Shown: positions 8,385-16,806 of the stretch, piece by piece
Layout: every line of letters begins with the position of its first letter
How positions within the stretch are numbered: position 1 is the first letter of the stretch
Source: Planctomycetota bacterium
GTDB lineage: Bacteria > Planctomycetota > J132
Assembly (NCBI GenBank): GCA_003694635.1
Contig: RFKQ01000025.1
Location: 1 to 35,663 of the forward strand
Length of the DNA: 35,663 nucleotides
Reading direction: 5' to 3'
Position numbers and translations under genes: made by a program
The notes under the pieces: generated by a model
Told to the model about the DNA's origin: nothing
The model's input: only the letters and a program-made list of their open reading frames with translations
The model's database searches: none

Positions 8385-10022
8385 GTGATCGCCAACCCAA
8401 AAGAACAACCCATACTCCATATCGAAAATCTAAGCGTCAAAACAAAAGAAAAAATCCTTCTCGATAACGCCAATCTACGCATCCAACCCGGGGAACTGGT
8501 GCTACTCGTCGGCGCTAGCGGAAGCGGAAAATCCGTCTTTCTACGCCTGCTCACCGGCCTAATCCACAAGGATAACCCCTCCTTCCAAATCCAAGGCTCT
8601 ATTTACGTCGACGGAGTCGATATCCTAAAAAAAGGCATCAAACGCGCCCCGAAAAAAGTGGGTATCGTCTTCCAGGAATACGGGCTACTCGATGAGTTCA
8701 ATATCCTCGATAACCTAAACTTTGCAATGGACCACTCCACCTATCGCTGGAAAAAAGAAGAAAGAAAAACCTTTGCCCAAGAAATCACCCAAAATCTAGG
8801 CATCGATACCCGCTTAAAAATCTCCCACTGCTCCGGAGGCCAAAAAAAACGCATCTCCATCGCAAGAACCCTCGCCTACCAACCCGATGTCATTGTCTAC
8901 GATGAACCCACTGCCGGACTCGATCCAGCCAACGCCAAAAAAGTCGCTCAAATGATTCAAGATACCCAAAAATACTACGCCAAAACCACCCTCGTGGTCA
9001 CCCATGAATACAAATACCTCGCCCCTATCGCAGATCGTATCATCTACCTAGATGCCCAAAATAAACAGTTCCGACAAGTGACCAAAACTCAAATCGAAGA
9101 ACTCGTCGAAGAGGGCTTTGTCATCGAAAATCCTCCCGCACTCTCTTCTCCAGGAATACTTCCCACCTTGCAAAAATGGATCGCCCATTTCTTTGACACC
9201 ACCGGACAAGCCTTCCTAGCTATGGTCTCCTTTTTTTTCTATCTACTTCCCCTTTGGAAAAAACCTCTCTGGGGTATCCGATATTTTTTTTATTACCTAC
9301 GCCTCGTCAGCTTCCTATCCTCCGCTCTCTATATCTCCATCGCCGGCGCCATCATCGGATTCGTCATCACCTACTTTACCTACCAATTCCTCCCCTTCCG
9401 TAGCTACAACGAACCCCTCCTAATCGACGATATCCTAGCAGCGGTCGGCTTCGCCCTCTACCGAATCTTTATCCCTCTCATCGCTACCATTCTACTGGCC
9501 GCTCGAGGCGGAGCTGCCATCACAGCTGATTTGGGAAACCGCGTCTATACCAAACAAATCGATGCAATGCGCTCCCTAGGCGCCTCCCCCGAACGATACC
9601 TCTATACCAATATTCTCTTCGCTTTTCTAATCGGCTTACCATTCCTGACCTTCTTGTCGTTCCTAGTGGCGAGAATCTTCTCCTTAGCCATTTTTATCTA
9701 TACTCATCCAGACTATTCCAGCTATTTCTGGCATACCAATTTTCACTATCTCCTCTGGGATGAAGGGAAAATGACCGGCAGCAAAAGCCTAATCTTCTTT
9801 GGCTTCTCCTGGGTGCTTGCCAAAACCCTTCTGTGCGGAGCTGTGCTAGGCGTGATCACCTATCTCATCGGAATGCGGGAAAAAAACTCAGGGCGGGATA
9901 TCAGCCATGATATCACCGCCGCCATTATTTGGGGAACCATCGCCGTGCTCTTTATTCATTTTGGGTTCGCCCTGTTTGAGTTTGAAGGAATCAGCGTCCA
10001 GGAACTTCCCGCCGCACAGTAA
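8385..10022 (+). CDS. Fused ABC ATPase-MlaE-type permease (lipid transport)
   Basis: A single 545-residue chain starts at GTG 3 bases after the previous stop, with GGAG upstream. The N-terminal half is a complete ABC ATPase: Walker A GASGSGKS (43-50), Q-loop Q97, signature CSGGQ (149-153, C replacing the usual L), Walker B VIVYDE (169-174) and H-loop H207. After a linker of about 60 residues, residues about 300-540 form an MlaE-type permease with several membrane helices and the family hallmark AARGGAAITADLG...QIDAMRSLGASP (372-402). In E. coli the two parts are separate proteins, MlaF and MlaE. The fusion makes a homodimeric transporter likely. It is the last gene of the operon; no MlaB, MlaC or MlaA homologue is in the window. 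Confidence 0.92.
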   Translation: MIANPKEQPILHIENLSVKTKEKILLDNANLRIQPGELVLLVGASGSGKSVFLRLLTGLIHKDNPSFQIQGSIYVDGVDILKKGIKRAPKKVGIVFQEYGLLDEFNILDNLNFAMDHSTYRWKKEERKTFAQEITQNLGIDTRLKISHCSGGQKKRISIARTLAYQPDVIVYDEPTAGLDPANAKKVAQMIQDTQKYYAKTTLVVTHEYKYLAPIADRIIYLDAQNKQFRQVTKTQIEELVEEGFVIENPPALSSPGILPTLQKWIAHFFDTTGQAFLAMVSFFFYLLPLWKKPLWGIRYFFYYLRLVSFLSSALYISIAGAIIGFVITYFTYQFLPFRSYNEPLLIDDILAAVGFALYRIFIPLIATILLAARGGAAITADLGNRVYTKQIDAMRSLGASPERYLYTNILFAFLIGLPFLTFLSFLVARIFSLAIFIYTHPDYSSYFWHTNFHYLLWDEGKMTGSKSLIFFGFSWVLAKTLLCGAVLGVITYLIGMREKNSGRDISHDITAAIIWGTIAVLFIHFGFALFEFEGISVQELPAAQ

Positions 10023-10417
10023 GCCCACCAAAATTTTCCTCCCCTTTCCCAATCCTCACTTTCTGCCGTAGCGCCAGCTTCCTATCGATCAAAAAGCCAT
10101 TGGGGGCATTGTGCAGAATTTTTCTCGCCTACCTAAAGTTTTTTCCCCTCTTTTCCGATGAATCAGTTAAAGCGAACAGAAGCGCGTTTTGAGGGTAGAT
10201 ATAGAAATGTCACAGGTATGCGTACGAGAAGATAAGAGAAAAAGAAAAGTTTTTGGGAAGTCTGAAACCCTTTTTTCTAAAAAGGGTTTCAGGAGAAAAA
10301 AGTTCTGGAAAAGGGGTTTTTAGGAGAAAAACTTTTTTCGAAAAGTTTTTCTCCTAAATGCAAAAAGTTTTTGGAGGTTTGGAACCTTTTTGAAAAAAGG
10401 TTCTGAGAAAAAGTAAT
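10023..10417 (+). other. Gene-free stretch between the ABC operon and mraY
   Basis: I find no credible coding sequence here. The first 220 bases (10023-10240) have mixed composition and no convincing terminator or promoter. The remainder is the hairpin-repeat array annotated separately. A gene encoding MurF or MurE, often found just upstream of mraY, is absent. Confidence 0.7.
10242..10410 (+). repeat. Hairpin-repeat array, forward copy, upstream of mraY
   Basis: Several degenerate units of about 45-55 bases each carry an 'AAAAGTTTTTGG' arm and a hairpin. Perfect stems are 10264-10275/10279-10290 (12 bp, loop TCT) and 10321-10336/10341-10356 (16 bp, closing a TTCG tetraloop). A 9-10 bp stem lies at 10382-10391/10394-10403, ending 14 bases before the mraY start codon. 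The 26 bases at 10242-10267 are identical to the complement of 19329-19354, the inverted copy. None of the stems is followed by a good T-tract on the forward strand, so simple terminators are unlikely. Confidence 0.88.
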
Positions 10418-11404
10418 ATGAAATTGGAAATTGGAATGCTAGGTTCTATGTTTGTTTCGTTTTTTGGGGTTTATTTTGGGATCCCTTGGTTTATTCGGAA
10501 GTTAAGGGGGGTGCGGGAGTGTACGGATAAGACGGATTCGGAGCGTTTGAACCAGATTCATGCTTCTAAGCGTGGGACGCCGACGATGGGGGGAGTTGTT
10601 GTGGTATTGGCGACGGTGTTGAGCTGTGTTTTGTTTGCTCCGCTGAGTACTTCGTTGATTTTGATTTTGTTTTGCTTTCTTTCTTTTTCCTTGTTGGGGG
10701 CGGTGGATGATTTTGCAAAAGTCCAAAATGAAAAGGGAATTCGAGCTAGGACAAAATTTTTATTTCAAATGATATTGGCATTGGGCATTGGGTGCTTTTT
10801 GCACGGAATGGGGAAAAATCCCTCATTCCTTTCTTCTTTTCCTCTCGATGTTCTTTATCCACCATTTGCGGCGGTGGTGATTGTGGCTAGTAGCAATGCT
10901 GTCAATCTCACCGATGGATTGGATGGGCTAGCAGCAGGCAGCGCTATACCAGTGCTGATTTCTCTAATGGCCCTTGGGCTTCTCGCAGCTGCGAACGTCC
11001 CAAACGGCGCGCCGGTGCCCAATGCTGAAATCATGATTGCTCTTGCGTCCCTGCTGGGAAGTTTGTTGGGATTTTTGTGGTACAACTGTCATCCAGCACA
11101 AATTTTTATGGGAGATTCCGGCTCGCTTCCCCTCGGCGCTATCATCGGCCTAAGTGCCCTTATGCTGCAACAGCCTATTTTACTGATTTTTCTTTGCGGG
11201 ATCTTTGTCCTAGAAACTCTCTCCGTCATTTTACAAGTGGCCTCGTTTAAACTAAGAAAAAAACGTATCTTTAAAATCGCTCCCTTACACCATCACTACC
11301 AGTTTTTGGGATTAAGCGAAACCAAGATCACCATTCGCTTCTGGATTGTCAGCTTTCTCTTGGCGATCACTTCCCTGCTCGGACTTAACCTTCTCACCAC
11401 CTAA
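10418..11404 (+). CDS. mraY: MraY, phospho-MurNAc-pentapeptide transferase
   Basis: A polytopic inner-membrane enzyme of 328 residues, it attaches phospho-MurNAc-pentapeptide to undecaprenyl phosphate, giving lipid I. Family motifs are intact: KRGTPTMGG (51-59), the DD pair in GAVDDFAK (97-98), NLTDGLDGLA (163-172), MGDSGS (231-236) and HHHY (291-294). The ribosome site is weak, and the last hairpin of the repeat array ends 14 bases before the ATG, which may affect translation. The first third of the gene is G/T-rich on this strand, opposite to almost all the rest of the window. ftsW begins 18 bases after its stop. Confidence 0.97.
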   Translation: MKLEIGMLGSMFVSFFGVYFGIPWFIRKLRGVRECTDKTDSERLNQIHASKRGTPTMGGVVVVLATVLSCVLFAPLSTSLILILFCFLSFSLLGAVDDFAKVQNEKGIRARTKFLFQMILALGIGCFLHGMGKNPSFLSSFPLDVLYPPFAAVVIVASSNAVNLTDGLDGLAAGSAIPVLISLMALGLLAAANVPNGAPVPNAEIMIALASLLGSLLGFLWYNCHPAQIFMGDSGSLPLGAIIGLSALMLQQPILLIFLCGIFVLETLSVILQVASFKLRKKRIFKIAPLHHHYQFLGLSETKITIRFWIVSFLLAITSLLGLNLLTT

Positions 11405-11422
11405 GCAAGGAAAATCAACCCA

Positions 11423-12628
11423 ATGATGAAAATCAAAAATATCCAATCCACCTTCCTCCCCTCCCCAAAAGAACCAAAGTCAAAAATCCTAGAAATCCTA
11501 ACCTCTAGGAATATCGTGCTCCTCCTCGTTACGATTTTGCTTGCCATTGGGGTGGTGATGATTTACTCAACCAGCGCAATGCGACGACTGGATCTAGCCG
11601 ATCCTTCTAAACTCTTGCGCAAGCAAATTCTCTGGGTTAGTCTATCATGGACAGTTTTAATTTTATTATGGCATACCAACTACAGAGATTTGTACAAATA
11701 CAAAAATCAAATCTACGCCACAGTGGTACTACTCCTGATCGCCGTTCTTATTCCGGGAATCGGTGCAAAAATCAACGGGGCGCGGCGATGGCTGCGCCTG
11801 ATGGGAATCGGAATACAACCCTCCGAGATTGCTAAACTTGTCGCCATCCTCATTAGCGCCTCGTATGTCTGCCAGAACCAAGAGAAACTCCACTCTTTTC
11901 AAAAAGCCTTCCTCCCCATGTTTTCCCTTATCGCACTCCTAGCAGGACTGGTCCTTATCGAGCCGGATTTTGGCACAGCGCTCTTTATCTTGACCATCAG
12001 CTCCGCCATTTTTATCGTAGGCGGAACTCCCCTTCGCCACTTTCTCCCCCTTCTTCTCGCCGGGCTACCGGCCATCACCATTGCCATGATATGGAAATTT
12101 GACCACGTCAAATCCCGACTTCTGGTCTTTCTCTACCCCGATCTGGACCCGCTCAACAAAGGGCACCAAATCCGTCAATCCCTGATCGCAATCGGCTCCG
12201 GTGGCTTCAGCGGACTAGGGCTAGGAGCTAGCCGACAAAAACTCTTTTTCCTGCCAGAAGACCACACGGATTTTATCTTCGCCATCATCGCCGAAGAATT
12301 GGGCCTTATCGGTACCTGGTCGCTGATTTTGCTTTTGCTAGCGCTCCTGTGGTGGGGAAGAAAAATTATGAACGCCGCCCCGGATCGATTTGGACGCCTA
12401 TTGGCTTTTGGGATACTATTCTCCCTCACTCTCCAATCCGCCCTCAATATCGCCGTGGTCACCGCCTCCATACCCACCAAAGGGATCTCCCTACCCTTTA
12501 TTAGCTTTGGAGGCTCTTCTATGATCTGCTCGATGGCCGCAGTGGGAATTTTACTCAATATCGCCGATTCAAAAAGGAAAAAACTATGCCAACAACTACT
12601 CCCCCAACCCACCCCAAACCCATCCTAG
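11423..12628 (+). CDS. ftsW: FtsW, septal peptidoglycan glycosyltransferase (SEDS)
   Basis: A 401-residue SEDS-family membrane protein that polymerises lipid II at the division site with a cognate class B PBP. An unusually long cytoplasmic N-terminus (about 30 residues) precedes the first helix. Motifs include INGARRWLRL...IQPSEIAKL (118-139), EPDFGTA (180-186) and PEDHTDFIFAIIAEELG (278-294) with the essential loop Asp (D283), then FGGSSM near the C-terminus. Its position between mraY and murG supports FtsW over RodA. Two adjacent ATGs are possible; AAGGAAA lies upstream. Base composition is intermediate between mraY and murG. The 3' end overlaps murG by 43 bases. Confidence 0.93.
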   Translation: MMKIKNIQSTFLPSPKEPKSKILEILTSRNIVLLLVTILLAIGVVMIYSTSAMRRLDLADPSKLLRKQILWVSLSWTVLILLWHTNYRDLYKYKNQIYATVVLLLIAVLIPGIGAKINGARRWLRLMGIGIQPSEIAKLVAILISASYVCQNQEKLHSFQKAFLPMFSLIALLAGLVLIEPDFGTALFILTISSAIFIVGGTPLRHFLPLLLAGLPAITIAMIWKFDHVKSRLLVFLYPDLDPLNKGHQIRQSLIAIGSGGFSGLGLGASRQKLFFLPEDHTDFIFAIIAEELGLIGTWSLILLLLALLWWGRKIMNAAPDRFGRLLAFGILFSLTLQSALNIAVVTASIPTKGISLPFISFGGSSMICSMAAVGILLNIADSKRKKLCQQLLPQPTPNPS

Positions 12629-13710
12629 CTATGGGAACCGGAGGCACCGGCGGACATATTTTTCCCGCCATTGCCCTTGCCGAAGAACTCCAAAAACACA
12701 ATATCCAAACCATCCTCCTAACCACCTGGGGAAAAAAAGAACAACTCTGGCTCCAAAATACTCCCGTAATCATCGAAAAAATTCAAGCCCCAAAATGGAA
12801 AAAAAATTGGAGCTTTCCTATCCAACTTTTTCTGGCCTGGAAATCCTCCCTGAAGATCCTAAAAAAATGGAAACCCTTCGCCTTTGTCGGATTCGGAAGC
12901 TATGCAGCCTTCCCCTCCTCTCTAGCTGCGTATTTTCTAAATATCCCCCTCTTCCAAATGGAACAAAATACCATCCCCGGCAAAGTTAGCCGCTTTTTCT
13001 CCTCCCTCTCCCATGCCACCATCTCCCCCTGGAAAGAGTCCCAAAAATATTTTCACCAGCCCATCCAAGTGCTTGGAAACCCCATACGAAAACAAGCTAT
13101 TGCCAAAAATAAAAAGAAAGCTATCCAAAAATTAAAACTCAGCACCAATAAAAAAACTATCTTAGTAATGGGAGGATCCCAAGGCGCAAAAGCCATAAAT
13201 CAAGGGGTCCGTCAAGCTCTTCCTTACTTGCAAAAACAAAAAGACCATATCCAGTGGATCCACCTCTGTGGCCCCTATGAACAAGAGGAACTCAAACAAG
13301 CTTACCAAACCCATGGCTTCGAATATCACCTCACCCCCTTCTGCGCCGAAATGGGATGGCTCTACGGCGCCAGCGACCTCTTCATCGGAAGAAGCGGCGG
13401 AGGTAGCATCGCCGAAGCTAGCGCCGCCGGCCTACCAATGATCCTCATCCCCTACCCCTACGCCAGCAATAACCACCAATGGGAAAACGCTATCGCCGCC
13501 GAAGAACAAGGCGCCGCCATCGTCCTCAAACAAGAAAATATCTCCCAACTCCCCCAAATTCTAAACAAACTCCTCTTCTCCCCCTACCTCCAAGCAATGA
13601 AACTCAACAGCGTCCAAATGGGAAATCCAAAAAGCGCTCAAAAAATAGTTAATTTTTTGCTCCAATATGCCGATAATACACCCAAGAAACAAAATTCAAT
13701 CGCCGCATAA
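12586..13710 (+). CDS. murG: MurG, UDP-GlcNAc:lipid I GlcNAc transferase
   Basis: A 374-residue GT-B enzyme on the cytoplasmic face of the membrane, it converts lipid I to lipid II. It shows GTGGTGGHIFP (17-27), the GGSQGAKAIN segment of the second Rossmann domain, and the UDP-GlcNAc motif GRSGGGSIAEA (268-278). The ATG at 12586 has AAGGA upstream and preserves the first beta strand (KPILAMG). The alternative ATG at 12631, just after the ftsW stop, would delete that strand. The resulting 43-base overlap with ftsW suggests translational coupling. Confidence 0.95.
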   Translation: MPTTTPPTHPKPILAMGTGGTGGHIFPAIALAEELQKHNIQTILLTTWGKKEQLWLQNTPVIIEKIQAPKWKKNWSFPIQLFLAWKSSLKILKKWKPFAFVGFGSYAAFPSSLAAYFLNIPLFQMEQNTIPGKVSRFFSSLSHATISPWKESQKYFHQPIQVLGNPIRKQAIAKNKKKAIQKLKLSTNKKTILVMGGSQGAKAINQGVRQALPYLQKQKDHIQWIHLCGPYEQEELKQAYQTHGFEYHLTPFCAEMGWLYGASDLFIGRSGGGSIAEASAAGLPMILIPYPYASNNHQWENAIAAEEQGAAIVLKQENISQLPQILNKLLFSPYLQAMKLNSVQMGNPKSAQKIVNFLLQYADNTPKKQNSIAA

Positions 13711-13753
13711 TAAGGAAAAAATTCCCCACAATCAACAAGAAAGAGGGAAAACA

Positions 13754-14488
13754 ATGAAACGAAAGAAAAAAGAAGCCTGGATAAAAAAATTCTTAAAACT
13801 CTCCATGCTCCTCGCCACCGCCCTGGTCATCTATGCAATGTTCTTTTGGAAAGAAAATTCTCCACCTGAAAAGAAAATCACTTCCAACTCCACCAAACCC
13901 TCCATGCAAACAGTTCTTCAAAGTGTCCAAAAACAACTAGAAAAAGAAAAAAATTTAGTCCACCAACAACTCAAACCTACCCTGAAAAAAATCCAAAATA
14001 CCCTCCAAAACGCCGTCCAAAAAAGCCAAAAACTCCCAACCATAACAACAAAACCTACCCTGAAAAAAAATATCCTCCGCTATACCATCCAACCCGGCGA
14101 CTCCCTCTGGATCCTAGGAAAACGCTTCTACGGAAGCGGATACCGAGGTGGAAAAAAAATCTTCGAATTCAATCGACATATCATCAAAAATAAAAATGTC
14201 CTCCCCGTGGGCAAAACCATCCTCCTGCCCAACGTCAAAAACAAAAAACTACTCCTAACCCAACACCAAAACGATAAAATCGCCCAAAAACTTAAAAAAG
14301 GAAAAGTCCGCTACGAAACCTATCTCACCCAATCCGATGATACCCTCTCCGCTATCGCTGAAGATTACTACAACAACCCTAAAATGTGGCGCGCCATCTG
14401 GTTGGCCAATAAACATAAAATCAAAAATCCCAATATCCTACCAAAAGGTATAAAAATCCGCATCCCCCTCTTTAGCAAGAAAGATTGA
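13754..14488 (+). CDS. Membrane-anchored protein with two LysM domains
   Basis: The 244-residue product has one N-terminal membrane helix (about 15-32) and a Lys/Gln-rich, probably coiled linker (about 50-95). LysM domains lie at 109-159 (YTIQPGDSLWILGKRFYG...LPVGKTILLP) and 188-239 (ETYLTQSDDTLSAIAEDYY...LPKGIKIRIP). LysM binds GlcNAc-containing glycans, so this is likely an inner-membrane protein reaching into the peptidoglycan. I chose the ATG at 13754 because GAGGGAAAAC precedes it and an upstream in-frame start would overlap murG and add a charged, non-helical extension. It lies between murG and murC, which is not a usual place for such a gene. A divisome or wall-synthesis accessory role is inference. 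Confidence 0.88.
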   Translation: MKRKKKEAWIKKFLKLSMLLATALVIYAMFFWKENSPPEKKITSNSTKPSMQTVLQSVQKQLEKEKNLVHQQLKPTLKKIQNTLQNAVQKSQKLPTITTKPTLKKNILRYTIQPGDSLWILGKRFYGSGYRGGKKIFEFNRHIIKNKNVLPVGKTILLPNVKNKKLLLTQHQNDKIAQKLKKGKVRYETYLTQSDDTLSAIAEDYYNNPKMWRAIWLANKHKIKNPNILPKGIKIRIPLFSKKD

Positions 14489-14493
14489 TCCCC

Positions 14494-15885
14494 ATGAAAC
14501 GCATCCACCTTATCGGTATCGGCGGAATCGGCATGAGTGGATTGGCAAAAATCCTTTTGGAAAAAGGATACCATGTCTCCGGCTCCGATGCCTCCCCCCA
14601 ATCCCCTACCTGCCAAGAACTTGTTCAAAAAAAAATAAAAATCACACCCCATCAAGCCAAAAATATCCATAAAAATCTAGACCTCGTGATCCACTCCGCC
14701 GCCATCCCCCCCCATAACGTGGAAATCCTTCAGGCCAAAAAACTCTCCCTACCCCTCCAAAAATATTCTACCTCCCTCGCCCAAATCTTTAACCCAAGAA
14801 AAGGAATCGCCGTCTGCGGCACACACGGAAAAACCACCACCACCGCCATGATCGCCACCTGCCTAGAAAAAGCTGGATATAACCCCGGCTACCTCATCGG
14901 CGGACACTATCCACCTACCCACGCCCGCCTCGGCCAAGGAAACTACTTCGTCGCCGAAGCCTGCGAATACCAACGCTCCTTCCTAGACCTCTCCCCCAAA
15001 CATATCGTCCTGACCAACATCGAAGCAGAACACCTCGACTACTACCAAGATATCCACGACCTCGAAAATGCCTTCTCCACATTCTGCCATAAACTCCCAC
15101 AACACGGTACCCTGATCTTCCCCTACCACTGCCCCACCAGCCAAGAAATCGCACAAAACCTAAAAACAAAAATAAATACCATCAGCTTCGGAATAGGAAA
15201 ACAAACAAAATCAGACCTCCGAGCCGAACATATCCAACTCCTCCCCCACAAAACCCTATTCCAAGCCTTCTATCACAAAGAAAATCTAGGCGAATTTCAA
15301 CTCCAAATCCCCGGCCTACATAATGTCTATAACGCTCTCGCTACCATTGCCCTTGCCCATGAAATGAGAATTTCCCTCCATAAGGTCAAAAAAACATTGA
15401 AAGATTTCTCCGGCGTCCAACGACGATTCCAAATCATCACTCGCAAAAATGGACTCCTCCTCATCGATGACTACGCCCATCACCCTACCGAAATTCGAGC
15501 CACATTAAACGCATGTAGACAAAAATTCCCTAACTTTCCCCTCTGGGTCGTCTTCCAACCCCATCAATACTCCCGTACCTACAAAATGTTGGAAGAACTC
15601 GCCCTCGCTCTAGTAGAAGCAGATATGGTCATCCTAACCGATATCTACCAAGCACGCGAGAGAAGCGAATGGAAAGCTAGAGTCCACTCCCTTGACCTCT
15701 GCCAACGCATACAATGGCTAGGCGGAAAAGCAAAATATATCCCCGACTTTTCCCAAATCGCAAACTATATCCCTAGTTTTATTACCCCCCCTGCCGTCGT
15801 CCTCACCATGGGAGCCGGCAATGTCTACAAACTTATCCCTTCTCTGATCCAACAACTCCATTACTTATCTAAACGGAGTGCCTAA
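14494..15885 (+). CDS. murC: MurC, UDP-MurNAc:L-alanine ligase
   Basis: A 463-residue cytoplasmic ATP-dependent ligase, it adds L-Ala to UDP-MurNAc. It has an N-terminal UDP-binding Rossmann domain (HLIGIGGIGMSGLA), the P-loop GTHGKTTTT (109-117), NIEAEHLDYY in the central domain and the DDYAHHPTEI motif of the C-terminal domain. The ATG at 14494 gives the usual MurC N-terminus. A TTG 9 bases earlier is in frame but overlaps the LysM gene's stop. The gene starts 5 bases after that stop and murB follows after 3 bases. Confidence 0.96.
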   Translation: MKRIHLIGIGGIGMSGLAKILLEKGYHVSGSDASPQSPTCQELVQKKIKITPHQAKNIHKNLDLVIHSAAIPPHNVEILQAKKLSLPLQKYSTSLAQIFNPRKGIAVCGTHGKTTTTAMIATCLEKAGYNPGYLIGGHYPPTHARLGQGNYFVAEACEYQRSFLDLSPKHIVLTNIEAEHLDYYQDIHDLENAFSTFCHKLPQHGTLIFPYHCPTSQEIAQNLKTKINTISFGIGKQTKSDLRAEHIQLLPHKTLFQAFYHKENLGEFQLQIPGLHNVYNALATIALAHEMRISLHKVKKTLKDFSGVQRRFQIITRKNGLLLIDDYAHHPTEIRATLNACRQKFPNFPLWVVFQPHQYSRTYKMLEELALALVEADMVILTDIYQARERSEWKARVHSLDLCQRIQWLGGKAKYIPDFSQIANYIPSFITPPAVVLTMGAGNVYKLIPSLIQQLHYLSKRSA

Positions 15886-15888
15886 AAA

Positions 15889-16788
15889 ATGATCTACCCA
15901 AAAATCGATGGTGTCCGTTTTCAAACCAATATCCCCCTCAGCCGCTACACCACCTACGGGGTCGGCGCCTCTGCGCATATCCTCGCCCAACCAACCACCA
16001 TCCAAGCCTGCCAAAAACTGCTGCAATGGCTGCGTCAAAGCCAACTCCCCTACCTATTCTGGGGCGGCGGAAGCAATATCCTCTTCGGCGATCAACCCTA
16101 CCTCGGGCTTGTCCTGCGAACCACCGACCTCAATCAAGCTCGCTGGGGCACAGATTTCTGCATCCTCCAAGCCGGTGTACCTACCCCAAAAGCTGTCCAC
16201 CAAGCCGCTCAGTACGGCCTCTCAGGCCTCGAATGCCTCGCAGGTATCCCCGGCACCATCGGCGGAGCCGTCGCTATGAACGCCGGCGGAAAATATGGCT
16301 GCATCGCAGAAAGAATCCAATGGGTGAAATGGATAGACCTCAACGGAAAACTCCATATCACCTCCAACCTAAACTTCGGCTACCGAACCTCCCATATCCC
16401 AGGACTAATCGTGGAAGCCAAACTACAACTCAAAACCTCCTCTTGCGAACACGTTAAAAATAAAACCAAACAAATCCTCCTCGAAAAAAAAATCCATCAA
16501 CCCTTCGGAGAAAAAAGCGCCGGCTGCATCTTCAAAAACCCTCCCGGGCAAAGCGCCGGCAAAATTATCGACCAACTCGGCCTCAAAGGCGTCCAGTACG
16601 GCGGCGCTATGATCTCCAAAATCCATGCCAACTTTATCCTCAACCATAACAACGCCACCGCCAACGATATCTATCACCTCATCTACTTCGTCCAAAACTG
16701 CGTCCTAAAAAAAAGAAAAATTCTCCTCCAACCAGAAGTCAAAATATTGGGCTATGGCTTCCCCCAAAATAAAATCCTAGCTGCCTAA
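15889..16788 (+). CDS. murB: MurB, UDP-N-acetylenolpyruvoylglucosamine reductase
   Basis: A 299-residue FAD enzyme, it reduces UDP-GlcNAc-enolpyruvate to UDP-MurNAc. The FAD motif WGGGSNILF is at 58-66, followed by GIPGTIGGAVAMNAGGKYG (119-137). The active-site segment is EKSAGCIFKNP (208-218), with Cys (C213) in the proton-donor position where E. coli has Ser. That is a type II feature also seen in other bacteria. The short spacing after the YRTS motif indicates the type II enzyme lacking the Tyr-loop insertion. CGGAG lies about 11 bases upstream of the start. Confidence 0.96.
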   Translation: MIYPKIDGVRFQTNIPLSRYTTYGVGASAHILAQPTTIQACQKLLQWLRQSQLPYLFWGGGSNILFGDQPYLGLVLRTTDLNQARWGTDFCILQAGVPTPKAVHQAAQYGLSGLECLAGIPGTIGGAVAMNAGGKYGCIAERIQWVKWIDLNGKLHITSNLNFGYRTSHIPGLIVEAKLQLKTSSCEHVKNKTKQILLEKKIHQPFGEKSAGCIFKNPPGQSAGKIIDQLGLKGVQYGGAMISKIHANFILNHNNATANDIYHLIYFVQNCVLKKRKILLQPEVKILGYGFPQNKILAA

Positions 16789-16806
16789 ATCCTAATGGGA
16801 ATAACC

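Noticed and set aside
10264-10290. Hairpin as terminator of the ABC operon
   Set aside because: The 12-bp stem is not followed by a T-tract on the forward strand, and it lies about 240 bases after the stop; a member of the repeat family is the simpler reading.
10242-10410. The mraY-upstream repeats as a CRISPR array
   Set aside because: Units are degenerate and self-complementary, spacers are not unique sequence of fixed length, and no cas gene is present.
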